Positions 1 to 6,083 of a stretch of DNA of 10,604 bases are shown here, piece after piece; the stretch's first letter is position 1; every line of letters starts with the position of its first letter. A program made the position numbers and the translations under genes. A model generated the notes under the pieces. The model made no database searches. It had not been told where the DNA came from and was given only the letters and a program-made list of their open reading frames with translations. Source of the DNA: Bacteroidales bacterium (GTDB taxonomy: Bacteria > Bacteroidota > Bacteroidia > Bacteroidales > Muribaculaceae); NCBI GenBank assembly GCA_030526455.1, contig JAUNCU010000095.1, positions 1-10,604 on the forward strand, written 5' to 3'.

Positions 1-27
1 ACTTATCGGACTTATCGGACCTATCTG
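1..27. repeat. 9-bp tandem repeat, cut by window edge
   Basis: Two perfect copies of acttatcgg (1-9 and 10-18) are followed by a third copy with two mismatches, acctatctg (19-27). The array begins at the first base of the window, so its full length is unknown. It lies outside any gene, just beyond the proS terminator. Function unknown; replication slippage is the simplest origin. Confidence 0.6.
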
Positions 28-57
28 TCCAATCAACTCTTCCCCTCTCCAAGGTAC

Positions 58-98
58 AAAAAAAGACATCGCCCTCGATGAAAGGCGATGTCTTTTTT
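58..98 (-). terminator. Rho-independent terminator of the proS operon
   Basis: A perfect 9-bp stem, gacatcgcc (65-73) with ggcgatgtc (84-92), encloses a 10-nt loop. The stem is flanked by a run of A on the left (58-64) and six T on the right (93-98), which extends the pairing to 15 bp. Read on the minus strand, the hairpin lies about 20 bp past the proS stop codon and ends in a U-run. The A/T symmetry means it could also stop transcription arriving on the plus strand from a gene left of the window. Confidence 0.9.
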
Positions 99-116
99 AT
101 GTATGTATCCTGTTGA

Positions 117-1598
117 TTAGTAGTTGCGGGCGAAGATTACGCGGCGTTTGCTGGGCTTGCCGGTGTAGATGCACTTGCCTTCTTCTTCCTCGCCGTCCAG
201 AGGGATGCAGCGAATGGTGGCCTTGGTTTCTTCCTTGATCTTTTCTTCGGTTTCGGTTGTGCCGTCCCAGTGTGCAAGGATGAAGCCGCCCTTTTCGATC
301 TGCGCCTTGAATTCTTCCCAGGTGTCGACCTTGCTGGTCATTTCCAAGCGGTGGTTGAGTGCCTTGGTGTAGATGTTGTTCTGGATGTCGTCGAGCAGTT
401 TCACTACGTAGTCTTCAATGCCTTCGAGTGCCACGGTTTCCTTCTCGAGCGTGTCGCGGCGCATCACTTCGATGGTGCCGTTTTCGATGTCGCGCGCACC
501 GAGCACGAGGCGCACGGGCACACCCTTGAGTTCATAGTCGGCAAACTTGAAGCCTGGGCGCTTGTTGTCGGCGTTGTCGTATTTCACCGAGATGCCTTGC
601 TTCTTGAGGTTCTCCACGATAGGAGCCACCTTGGCGTTGACCACGTCGAGTTGCTCTTGGCTGCGGTAGATGGGCACGATTACCACCTGGATAGGCGCCA
701 ACTTTGGAGGGAGCACCAAGCCGTTGTCGTCGCTGTGGGTCATGATGAGTGCACCCATGAGGCGGGTTGATACACCCCAAGAGGTAGCCCACACGTAGTC
801 GAGTTTGTTTTCGTCGTTCACGAATTTCACGTCGAACGCCTTGGCGAAGTTCTGGCCGAGGAAGTGAGAGGTGCCGCTCTGCAGTGCCTTGCCGTCTTGC
901 ATCATGGCCTCGATGGTGTAGGTTTCGAGTGCGCCGGCGAAGCGTTCGTTGGCAGTCTTCACACCCTTCACCACGGGGAGTGCCATATATTTTTCGGCGA
1001 AGTCGCCATATACGTTAAGCATTTCGATAGCCTTCTCCTGTGCTTCTTCCTTGGTGGCGTGGGCGGTGTGGCCTTCTTGCCAGAGGAATTCGGCGGTGCG
1101 CAGGAAGAGGCGGGTGCGCATTTCCCAGCGGAACACGTTGGCCCACTGGTTCACGAGCAATGGGAGGTCGCGATAGGAGTTGATCCAGTTGCGATAGGTG
1201 TTCCAGATGATGGTTTCGCTGGTGGGGCGAATGATGAGTTCTTCTTCGAGACGCGCTTCTGGATCCACCACCACGCCCTGGCCATCAGGGTTGTTCTTGA
1301 GGCGGTAGTGCGTCACCACGGCGCATTCTTTTGCGAAGCCTTCCACGTGGTCGGCTTCCTTGCTGAGGAATGATTTTGGAATCAGCAATGGGAAATATGC
1401 GTTCTGTACACCGGTTTCCTTAAACATTGTGTCGAGTTGGTGCTGCATCTTTTCCCAGATTGCATAACCGTAAGGCTTGATCACCATGCAGCCACGCACT
1501 GCCGATTGCTCGGCGAGGTCGGCCTTGATCACCAAGTCGTTATACCATTGAGAGTAGTTGTCGGCTCTCTTGGTTAAGTCCTTTAATTCTTTTGCCAT
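117..1598 (-). CDS. proS: Prolyl-tRNA synthetase (class II, archaeal/eukaryotic-like short form)
   Basis: This 493-residue cytosolic enzyme joins proline to tRNA-Pro using ATP. The class II core is clear: RPTSET at 124-129 (motif 2 area), TAEFLWQEGHTAH at 168-180, QSGTSHFLGQNF at 240-251, and GVSTR at 275-279 (motif 3). It then has an anticodon-binding domain at about 300-410 and a C-terminal domain that ends in the tyrosine (ARNY) typical of this form. The large editing insert of the long bacterial ProS is absent, which agrees with the length. The C-terminal domain keeps only one likely cysteine (C476, in GKCIYTG) of the four-cysteine zinc site known from archaeal relatives, so zinc binding is doubtful. 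The start MAKELKDL lies 19 bp after the previous gene's stop, with an A-rich leader and no Shine-Dalgarno. It is the last gene of the minus-strand operon. Confidence 0.97.
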   Translation of the reverse strand: MAKELKDLTKRADNYSQWYNDLVIKADLAEQSAVRGCMVIKPYGYAIWEKMQHQLDTMFKETGVQNAYFPLLIPKSFLSKEADHVEGFAKECAVVTHYRLKNNPDGQGVVVDPEARLEEELIIRPTSETIIWNTYRNWINSYRDLPLLVNQWANVFRWEMRTRLFLRTAEFLWQEGHTAHATKEEAQEKAIEMLNVYGDFAEKYMALPVVKGVKTANERFAGALETYTIEAMMQDGKALQSGTSHFLGQNFAKAFDVKFVNDENKLDYVWATSWGVSTRLMGALIMTHSDDNGLVLPPKLAPIQVVIVPIYRSQEQLDVVNAKVAPIVENLKKQGISVKYDNADNKRPGFKFADYELKGVPVRLVLGARDIENGTIEVMRRDTLEKETVALEGIEDYVVKLLDDIQNNIYTKALNHRLEMTSKVDTWEEFKAQIEKGGFILAHWDGTTETEEKIKEETKATIRCIPLDGEEEEGKCIYTGKPSKRRVIFARNY

Positions 1599-1617
1599 TT
1601 TTTAGTGATATATGTTT

Positions 1618-2256
1618 TTATTTTCGTTTTTTACTGATGATGGTTCCGGTCACTTTGCCCTTCTTCGCCTGCTCAATCATGGCTTCGCCTGGCACGATGT
1701 ACACCTCCAAGCGGCGGTTGAGGCGGCGCTTTTCCATAGTGGAGTTGTCTTTCAGCGGCTGAATGTCGCCGAAGGCGTAAGGCACCACGGCTTCGGTGTT
1801 GCCGTTGGCGTCAAACCAGTCAAACACCGCGTTCACCCTGGCGCTCGTGAGGCGGGTGAGGTAGTCGCGAGAGCCGGTGTTGTCGCTGTGCATCACCAGC
1901 AGCATCTTGTACATGCCTGGAGTTTTGGTGAATTTCAGCAGTTTGCTCAGCGTTTCGCTACTCTTGTCCACGAGCACGGTGTCGTTGGGCGCAAAGAGTT
2001 CGTAGGCGGGGATGGTGACGATAATCACTTCCCCATTGCGCATGAGTTCCACTTCCAGGCTGTTGTTGATCAGCGCAATGGCCTGGTCGTTCTGGAAATC
2101 CTGTACGCGCCCTGCCACTTCGCTTTTCGCGATCTTGGGCGAATTCACGTTCTGGTCGAAGGTGAGTTCGTAGATGTCAACCACCCCCTTGGCTTGGATG
2201 CCCAGGGTGGCGCAGAGTGAAATGCAAGCGGCTAATAATATTTGTTTCAATCTCAT
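1618..2256 (-). CDS. Exported OmpA-like domain protein
   Basis: This 212-residue protein probably sits in the periplasm or at the outer membrane. Residues 1-22 look like a Sec signal peptide: RLK, then a hydrophobic stretch 6-20, then a likely cut after IQA. LAAC at 8-11 resembles a lipobox but would leave too short a hydrophobic core, so signal peptidase I cleavage is favoured. Residues of about 65-188 match the OmpA C-terminal peptidoglycan-binding fold: MHSDNTGSRDYL at 122-133, SARVNAVFDWF at 138-148, and NRRLEVYI at 180-187. D125 and R140 have the spacing of the Asp/Arg pair that grips diaminopimelate in E. coli OmpA (family knowledge). There is no beta-barrel and no TPR region. The tail after 190 is basic and ends in KKRK. 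The gene starts 9 bp after the acidic-protein gene ends. A role in anchoring or sensing the cell wall is inference. Confidence 0.82.
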   Translation of the reverse strand: MRLKQILLAACISLCATLGIQAKGVVDIYELTFDQNVNSPKIAKSEVAGRVQDFQNDQAIALINNSLEVELMRNGEVIIVTIPAYELFAPNDTVLVDKSSETLSKLLKFTKTPGMYKMLLVMHSDNTGSRDYLTRLTSARVNAVFDWFDANGNTEAVVPYAFGDIQPLKDNSTMEKRRLNRRLEVYIVPGEAMIEQAKKGKVTGTIISKKRK

Positions 2257-2265
2257 TGTGTTGCG

Positions 2266-2547
2266 TTAATCGTCAAGTGTATTCTCGTAAGCGGTTTCGG
2301 CTTCCACGATGGCAGCCACGTGAGCGGGGTCGATGGCGTTGGCCTTGTCCTTGGCCAGTTGCTTCTTCACGTAGGCAATCACCTTTTCGTTGTCGTCGTC
2401 GAAATCCTCGTTTTCGTCATATTTCTCGAAATATTCGAAAATGGTGTCGATCACCAGCAAAATGTCGTCGTCGTCATAGTTTGCCACTTCGGCTATGCCG
2501 GCGTGCTCTTTTATGTAAGCAATCGCTTTGAGTTCGTCAAATTCCAT
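2266..2547 (-). CDS. Small, very acidic protein of unknown function with an internal repeat
   Basis: This 93-residue protein has 27 Asp/Glu against 8 Lys, and no Arg, Cys or Trp. It has no signal peptide or membrane segment, so it should be cytosolic. It appears to be two copies of one helical unit: residues 7-42 (containing IAYIK at 9-13 and Y39) and 55-90 (containing IAYVK at 57-61 and Y87) align without gaps at an offset of 48. A strongly acidic linker (about 43-54) joins them. The gene sits between rimM (36 bp) and the OmpA-like gene (9 bp) and is surely cotranscribed with them. I half-recall similar unnamed proteins in other Bacteroidales but cannot give a family. A DNA-mimic or protein-binding role would be guesswork. 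Gene reality is supported by operon position, spacing and the internal repeat. Confidence 0.8.
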   Translation of the reverse strand: MEFDELKAIAYIKEHAGIAEVANYDDDDILLVIDTIFEYFEKYDENEDFDDDNEKVIAYVKKQLAKDKANAIDPAHVAAIVEAETAYENTLDD

Positions 2548-2583
2548 AACTTCTATCTATTTTTTTTATTGTTGTTGATGTAA

Positions 2584-3117
2584 TCACAGGTTCAACAATT
2601 CCTCGGGCACATCGAGCGCTATGCTCTCGCCCTCGGTGTCGATGTCGACCACAAATTCGTCAACGGCGGGCACGAGTATCTCCTTATCGGAATCCTCGGC
2701 TGCGATGCGGAAGAGCACATTGGCGGTGCTGTCGTCCACGTCCACAATCTCGCCAGCCTCTTTGCCGTTGATAATGGCTTTGTAGCCAATGAAGTAGTCG
2801 ATGGGCATCTCGTCGGAGTCATAGGCTTCGGCCAGATCCTCAAATTCGTTTTTCTTCACGAAGATGGCCTTGTTCACGAGCAGTGCTGCCTCGTTCTCGT
2901 TGCTGATGCCGTCGATGAGCAGCAGTGCCGTCTGAGCGGTTTTGCCGCGGGAGGCGTTCACGAAAAATGGCACGTAGATGCCGTCGATGTCGCTGATGAG
3001 GCACGAGAATCGGGTGAGCACGTCGAGATCGCAGTCGATGGTTGCCGAAATCTCGCCATTCACGCCGTGTGGCTTGTTATACACGCCTATCTCTATGAGT
3101 TCCTCTCGTGTGATCAT
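2584..3117 (-). CDS. rimM: Ribosome maturation factor RimM
   Basis: RimM helps fold the head of the 30S subunit (16S rRNA 3' domain) and binds ribosomal protein S19. This 177-residue copy has the usual length and layout. An N-terminal RimM barrel opens with IGVYNKPHGVNGEI (10-23), a form of the family's KPHGLxGE signature. A PRC barrel follows from about 107 (YFIGYKAI, then GEIVDVDD at 122-129) to the end, including ILVPAVDEFVVDID (147-160) and the closing ALDVPEELLNL. The start is 6 bp after the DUF4290 stop, so translational coupling is likely. The rpsP, trmD and rplS neighbours of many bacteria are absent, as is usual in Bacteroidota. From memory, murA often lies between the DUF4290 gene and rimM in Bacteroides; here it does not. 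Confidence 0.96.
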   Translation of the reverse strand: MITREELIEIGVYNKPHGVNGEISATIDCDLDVLTRFSCLISDIDGIYVPFFVNASRGKTAQTALLLIDGISNENEAALLVNKAIFVKKNEFEDLAEAYDSDEMPIDYFIGYKAIINGKEAGEIVDVDDSTANVLFRIAAEDSDKEILVPAVDEFVVDIDTEGESIALDVPEELLNL

Positions 3118-3123
3118 TGTTGC

Positions 3124-3723
3124 TTATTTTTTCTTTTTCTTCTTCGATGTGGTTTTTGGAGTGGCCACGGGAGCCTCCTTAAACTGGTGCAGCGCCTTCT
3201 CGTTGGGGTCGATCTGAATCTTTCCCTTTGAGTAGAAGGCGAGGTCTTTGAAGATTTTTGCATCTTCCACATCCTCTTTGCTGATTTGGAAAATGAGTTT
3301 CTTCATGTGGTTGGCAAGGAGCATCACCAGCGCGTCGCGTTCTTCCCCTTCGGGATACTCGCATGCGCGGGCTATCATGCGCTCAATGGTCTTGCCATAG
3401 TGGCGAAACCTGATGTTCTCCAATTTGTATTGCATGGGTTCGGGCTTGCTCACGAGGTTTTCTTCCTTCACGATGTCGCATGGGTAGTCGATGTCGAGTT
3501 TGAAGTTGCTCATGATGGCAAGGTGGTCCCAGAGTTTGTGCTTGTAGTCGGCCTCGTCGCGCAGTTGTGGAAAGAGGTTGCCCATTGAGCGGATGATGGT
3601 GTAGGCGCATCGGGTGCGCTCTTCCCTGTCTTCAATGGTGCAGCAGTGGTCCACCATCTGCTGGATGTTGCGGCCATATTCTGGCAGTGCCAGTTTCTTG
3701 AGTTGGGTGTTGTAATCGAGCAT
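3124..3723 (-). CDS. DUF4290 family protein
   Basis: This 199-residue cytosolic protein matches, from memory, the DUF4290 family found in Bacteroidota next to rimM; its function is unknown. It is mostly helical and has no signal peptide. Residues 16-53 and 109-146 align without gaps (11 of 38 identical, including YG, EER, M, L and Q), which suggests the fold arose by duplication. The last 17 residues are a low-complexity tail rich in Thr, Pro and Lys that ends in six lysines, which could favour contact with RNA or another polyanion. It is the first gene of the minus-strand operon, with a -7 box about 33 bp upstream of the start MLDYNTQL, and is followed 6 bp later by rimM. The link to rimM hints at ribosome assembly, but that is inference from position only. 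Confidence 0.9.
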   Translation of the reverse strand: MLDYNTQLKKLALPEYGRNIQQMVDHCCTIEDREERTRCAYTIIRSMGNLFPQLRDEADYKHKLWDHLAIMSNFKLDIDYPCDIVKEENLVSKPEPMQYKLENIRFRHYGKTIERMIARACEYPEGEERDALVMLLANHMKKLIFQISKEDVEDAKIFKDLAFYSKGKIQIDPNEKALHQFKEAPVATPKTTSKKKKKK

Positions 3724-3755
3724 GTTTTCGTAAAGTCGTTTCTTAGTTCAAACTA

Positions 3756-3788
3756 CAAAGTTAGCGATAAAAAGTCAAACTATTGAAA
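3756..3788 (-). promoter_or_regulatory. Promoter for the DUF4290-rimM-proS operon
   Basis: On the minus strand, TAACTTTG (plus-strand 3756-3763) fits the Bacteroidota -7 consensus TAnnTTTG exactly. A TTTC (3785-3788), one base off the -33 TTTG, lies 21 bp upstream. The expected transcript start is near 3750, giving a leader of roughly 25 nt. It occupies the 65-bp gap between tsaB and the DUF4290 gene. Evidence is sequence match only. Confidence 0.55.
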
Positions 3789-4484
3789 TCAGAACAGTTT
3801 TTTCTTCGATTTTGTCACCTGGAATTCCTTCAGGTAAAGCGGTGTGGAATAGGCCACGTCGATGAAGTCGCCTTCTCGGAACGCCTTTTCTGAGAGTGCC
3901 AGCATGGAGAGTGCCACGGGTTTCACGCCTTCAATGAACTCGGCGTTCGGGTGCTTGATCACGTCTTTCACCTTGTCGGCGCCATTGCCGCAGAACACCA
4001 GGTGGTGGTCTTTCAGCAGGTCGGCAAAGGAGTTTTCGTCGATGATCATGGGCTGTGGCTCCATCACTTCCTGCAATGCGTTGTTGTAGACGGCGGTATA
4101 CACTTCCATGCGGCGCGCGTCGATCATGGGCACGAAGAGGGTGCTCTCGTCGTCGAAGAAGTGGGCAAACATGGTGGTGACGGTGAGCAGTTTGAGCGTG
4201 TTCACGCCTATGAGCGGCACGTCGAGCCCGAAGGCGAGTCCCTTGGCTTCCGAAAGGCCTATTCTCAGGCCGGTGTAAGAGCCGGGGCCTATGCTCACCG
4301 AGATGGCGTCGAGGGTCATCTCGCGCGATGTCACATAGTCCATCATGTCTTTGATATAGGCGCTCAGCAGGGTGGCGTGGGTTTGCCCTTCGTAGTTCTC
4401 GCGGTGCTCGATCACTTCGCCCGCCGAGGTGAGCGCCACCGAGCAAACGCTGGTGGAGGTTTCGATATTTAGTATATTTGCCAT
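3789..4484 (-). CDS. tsaB: tRNA threonylcarbamoyladenosine biosynthesis protein TsaB
   Basis: TsaB is the non-catalytic partner of TsaD in the complex that makes t6A at position 37 of tRNAs reading ANN codons. The ASKHA-type N-terminal half is typical: MANILNIETSTSVCSVAL at the start, then SIGPGSYTGLRIG (64-76), the dimer/TsaD interface signature, and IDARRMEVYTAVY (121-133). The tail PLYLKEFQVTKSKKKLF is typical of Bacteroidota. An upstream in-frame ATG at 4517 would add 11 residues, but the likely -7 promoter box (4506-4513) lies downstream of it, and family members begin at this ILNIETS segment, so 4484 is chosen, giving 231 residues. The gene is transcribed away from yicC, and its stop lies just before the promoter of the next operon. 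Confidence 0.95.
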   Translation of the reverse strand: MANILNIETSTSVCSVALTSAGEVIEHRENYEGQTHATLLSAYIKDMMDYVTSREMTLDAISVSIGPGSYTGLRIGLSEAKGLAFGLDVPLIGVNTLKLLTVTTMFAHFFDDESTLFVPMIDARRMEVYTAVYNNALQEVMEPQPMIIDENSFADLLKDHHLVFCGNGADKVKDVIKHPNAEFIEGVKPVALSMLALSEKAFREGDFIDVAYSTPLYLKEFQVTKSKKKLF

Positions 4485-4505
4485 GTCGTTGTCAATTTTT
4501 CTTTG

Positions 4506-4522
4506 CAAAATTAACAAAAATA
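4506..4522 (-). promoter_or_regulatory. Promoter of tsaB (-7 box)
   Basis: Reading the minus strand, TAATTTTG (plus-strand 4506-4513) and TATTTTTG (4515-4522) both satisfy TAnnTTTG. The nearer one would start transcription at about 4499, giving a leader of about 15 nt before the ATG at 4484. No good TTTG is present at the -33 position (around 4533-4537). Confidence 0.45.
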
Positions 4523-4557
4523 TCGCGGTTTATTCCTACTTTTACGAATATTAGCAG

Positions 4558-4565
4558 TAAATTTG
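4558..4565 (+). promoter_or_regulatory. Promoter of yicC operon (-7 box)
   Basis: TAAATTTG matches the Bacteroidota -7 consensus TAnnTTTG exactly. Transcription would start near 4572, giving a leader of about 18 nt before the ATG at 4590. The -33 region is weak; TTTA at 4529-4532 is slightly too far away. The box overlaps an upstream in-frame candidate start at 4563, which therefore should not be the real start. Confidence 0.5.
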
Positions 4566-4589
4566 CGTATAAATAAATATTGTAAGACG

Positions 4590-5468
4590 ATGATTTTATC
4601 AATGACTGGGTTTGGCAAGGCCGTTAAAGTGGTGAATAACAAAAAAATCACTGCCGAAGTCAAATCGTTAAATAGCAAACAACTCGATCTCTCGGTGAGG
4701 GTGCCTCAGGGTTTCCGCTCCACCGAACTTGAACTGCGCAACATGGTGGCGCATAAACTCAACCGCGGCAAGGTGGACCTGTTCATCTTCTGCGAACCCA
4801 TCGAAGGCTCCACTTCGGTGAGCGTGAACCTCTCGGTGCTGAAGCAATACAAGGCTCAACTCGAGGAGGTGGCCAGCGAACTGGGTATCGCACAGCCCGA
4901 CGACTGGTATGCCACCCTGCTCCGCTTGCCCGACGCGCTGAAGAACGACGTGAATGTGACCGAGGTCACCGACGAGGAAGTGGCTGCCGTGAAGGAGGCC
5001 GTGGCCGAAGCGCTTGAGGCGCTGGTGGATTTCCGCGCCCAGGAAGGCGTGCGCCTCGACCTGTTCTTCAAGGAGAAAATCGAAGCCATCCAGCAACTGC
5101 TCAACAGCGTTGACCCCTACGAGCAGTCGCGCCTGGAGAAAATCAAGGCGCGCATCTACGAGTCGCTCCAGAAACTGGAGAATGTGGCCGTGGACAAAAA
5201 CCGATTTGAGCAGGAACTGATTTTCTATATCGAGAAACTCGACATCACCGAGGAGAAGATTCGCCTGCAGAATCACCTCAACTATTTCCTCGAAACCCTT
5301 GCCGACGCCACCAGCCAAGGCAAGAAACTGGGCTTCATCGCCCAGGAAATGGGTCGCGAAATCAACACTATGGGCTCGAAGGCCAATCAGGCCGAACTCC
5401 AGATTCTGGTGGTGGAAATGAAAGACCACCTCGAGCAAATCAAGGAACAAGTGCTCAACGCGCTTTAA
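4590..5468 (+). CDS. yicC: YicC family endoribonuclease
   Basis: The protein has 292 residues, the usual YicC length. The family signature opens the protein (MILSMTGFGKA, residues 1-11), followed by VKSLNSKQLDLSVRVP (24-39). The C-terminal DUF1732 part is nearly textbook: GKKLGFIAQEMGREINTMGSKA (244-265), then a helix ending LEQIKEQVLNAL. The middle (about 85-200) is helical and probably coiled-coil. E. coli YicC has been reported as an oligomeric endoribonuclease linked to small-RNA decay; the target here is unknown. The start at 4590 is preferred over the in-frame candidate at 4563 because the latter lies inside the probable -7 box and family members begin with MIxSMTGFG. It leads the plus-strand operon, 24 bp before gmk; yicC next to gmk is a common arrangement. 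Confidence 0.95.
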   Translation: MILSMTGFGKAVKVVNNKKITAEVKSLNSKQLDLSVRVPQGFRSTELELRNMVAHKLNRGKVDLFIFCEPIEGSTSVSVNLSVLKQYKAQLEEVASELGIAQPDDWYATLLRLPDALKNDVNVTEVTDEEVAAVKEAVAEALEALVDFRAQEGVRLDLFFKEKIEAIQQLLNSVDPYEQSRLEKIKARIYESLQKLENVAVDKNRFEQELIFYIEKLDITEEKIRLQNHLNYFLETLADATSQGKKLGFIAQEMGREINTMGSKANQAELQILVVEMKDHLEQIKEQVLNAL

Positions 5469-5492
5469 TCCCCCCCACGCATCGCTACTGTT

Positions 5493-6065
5493 ATGAACGA
5501 TATCAAGTTAATTATCATATCGGCACCCTCTGGCTCGGGCAAGTCGACCATCATAGGCCGCATCATCGACGATGAGGTGCTTAAGTTGCAATTCTCCATC
5601 TCTGCCACCACTCGTGCACCCCGCGGTGCCGAGCAGCATGGCAAGGAATATTACTTCCTCAGCGAAGACGATTTCAAGGCACGCATCGCCCGCGATGAGT
5701 TTGCCGAATATGAAGAAGTGTACCCCGGTCGCTTCTACGGCACGCTCAAGAGCGAAATTCAGCGCATCAACGACGAGGGCAAGAACGCCATCATCGATGT
5801 GGACGTGGCTGGCGGCGTGAATGTGAAGAAGATCTACGGCGAGCAGGCGCTCTCTATCTTCGTGATGCCACCCAGCGTGGCCGAATTGCGTCGCCGCCTC
5901 GAAGGCCGCGCCACCGACTCGGCTGAGGATATCCAGAAGCGCGTCGACAAGGCGGAATTCGAAATGTCGTTCGCTCCTAAATTCGATAAGGTGATCATCA
6001 ACGACGACCTCGAGAAGGCAGTGGCCGAAGCCCGCGCCGTGATCACGGAGTTTGTAACCAAATAA
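5493..6065 (+). CDS. gmk: Guanylate kinase
   Basis: Guanylate kinase converts GMP and ATP to GDP and ADP in the cytosol, feeding GTP, dGTP and (p)ppGpp synthesis. The 190-residue length is standard. Visible features are the P-loop APSGSGKST (11-19), with Ala in place of the usual first Gly; the GMP-binding segment SISATTRAPR (35-44); AEYEEVYPGRFYGT (71-84), the counterpart of the family's EYxxVxGxxYGT; the IDVDVAGG strand (101-108) with the conserved Asp residues; and the arginine-rich lid RRRLEGRATDSAEDIQKR (133-150). The start is 24 bp after yicC, in a gap that contains a run of seven C and no Shine-Dalgarno. nadD follows 18 bp after its stop, so the three genes are probably one transcript. 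Confidence 0.97.
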   Translation: MNDIKLIIISAPSGSGKSTIIGRIIDDEVLKLQFSISATTRAPRGAEQHGKEYYFLSEDDFKARIARDEFAEYEEVYPGRFYGTLKSEIQRINDEGKNAIIDVDVAGGVNVKKIYGEQALSIFVMPPSVAELRRRLEGRATDSAEDIQKRVDKAEFEMSFAPKFDKVIINDDLEKAVAEARAVITEFVTK

Positions 6066-6083
6066 TCCCCACAGCGCAAGAGC

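Noticed and set aside
1..27. Possible CRISPR array
   Set aside because: The unit is 9 bp with no spacers, so it is a simple tandem repeat.
1612..2220. A 202-codon plus-strand frame opposite the OmpA-like gene
   Set aside because: The minus-strand protein has a signal peptide and OmpA motifs and fits the operon; the plus-strand product has neither.
2224..2256. Lipoprotein signal in the OmpA-like protein (LAAC, residues 8-11)
   Set aside because: The hydrophobic stretch before the cysteine would be only a few residues long; a standard signal peptide cut after residue 22 fits better.
3770..3780. TTTG on the minus strand as the -33 element for the DUF4290 promoter
   Set aside because: It lies only 12 bp from the -7 box, too close for the usual spacer of about 20 bp.
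4485..4517. Longer tsaB start giving 11 extra residues
   Set aside because: The likely promoter lies downstream of that ATG, and family members begin at the ILNIETS segment.
4563..4589. Longer yicC start giving 9 extra residues
   Set aside because: It falls inside the likely -7 box, and YicC proteins start at MIxSMTGFG.
4668..5450. A 260-codon open frame antisense to yicC
   Set aside because: Same shadow effect; the plus-strand YicC protein is unmistakable.
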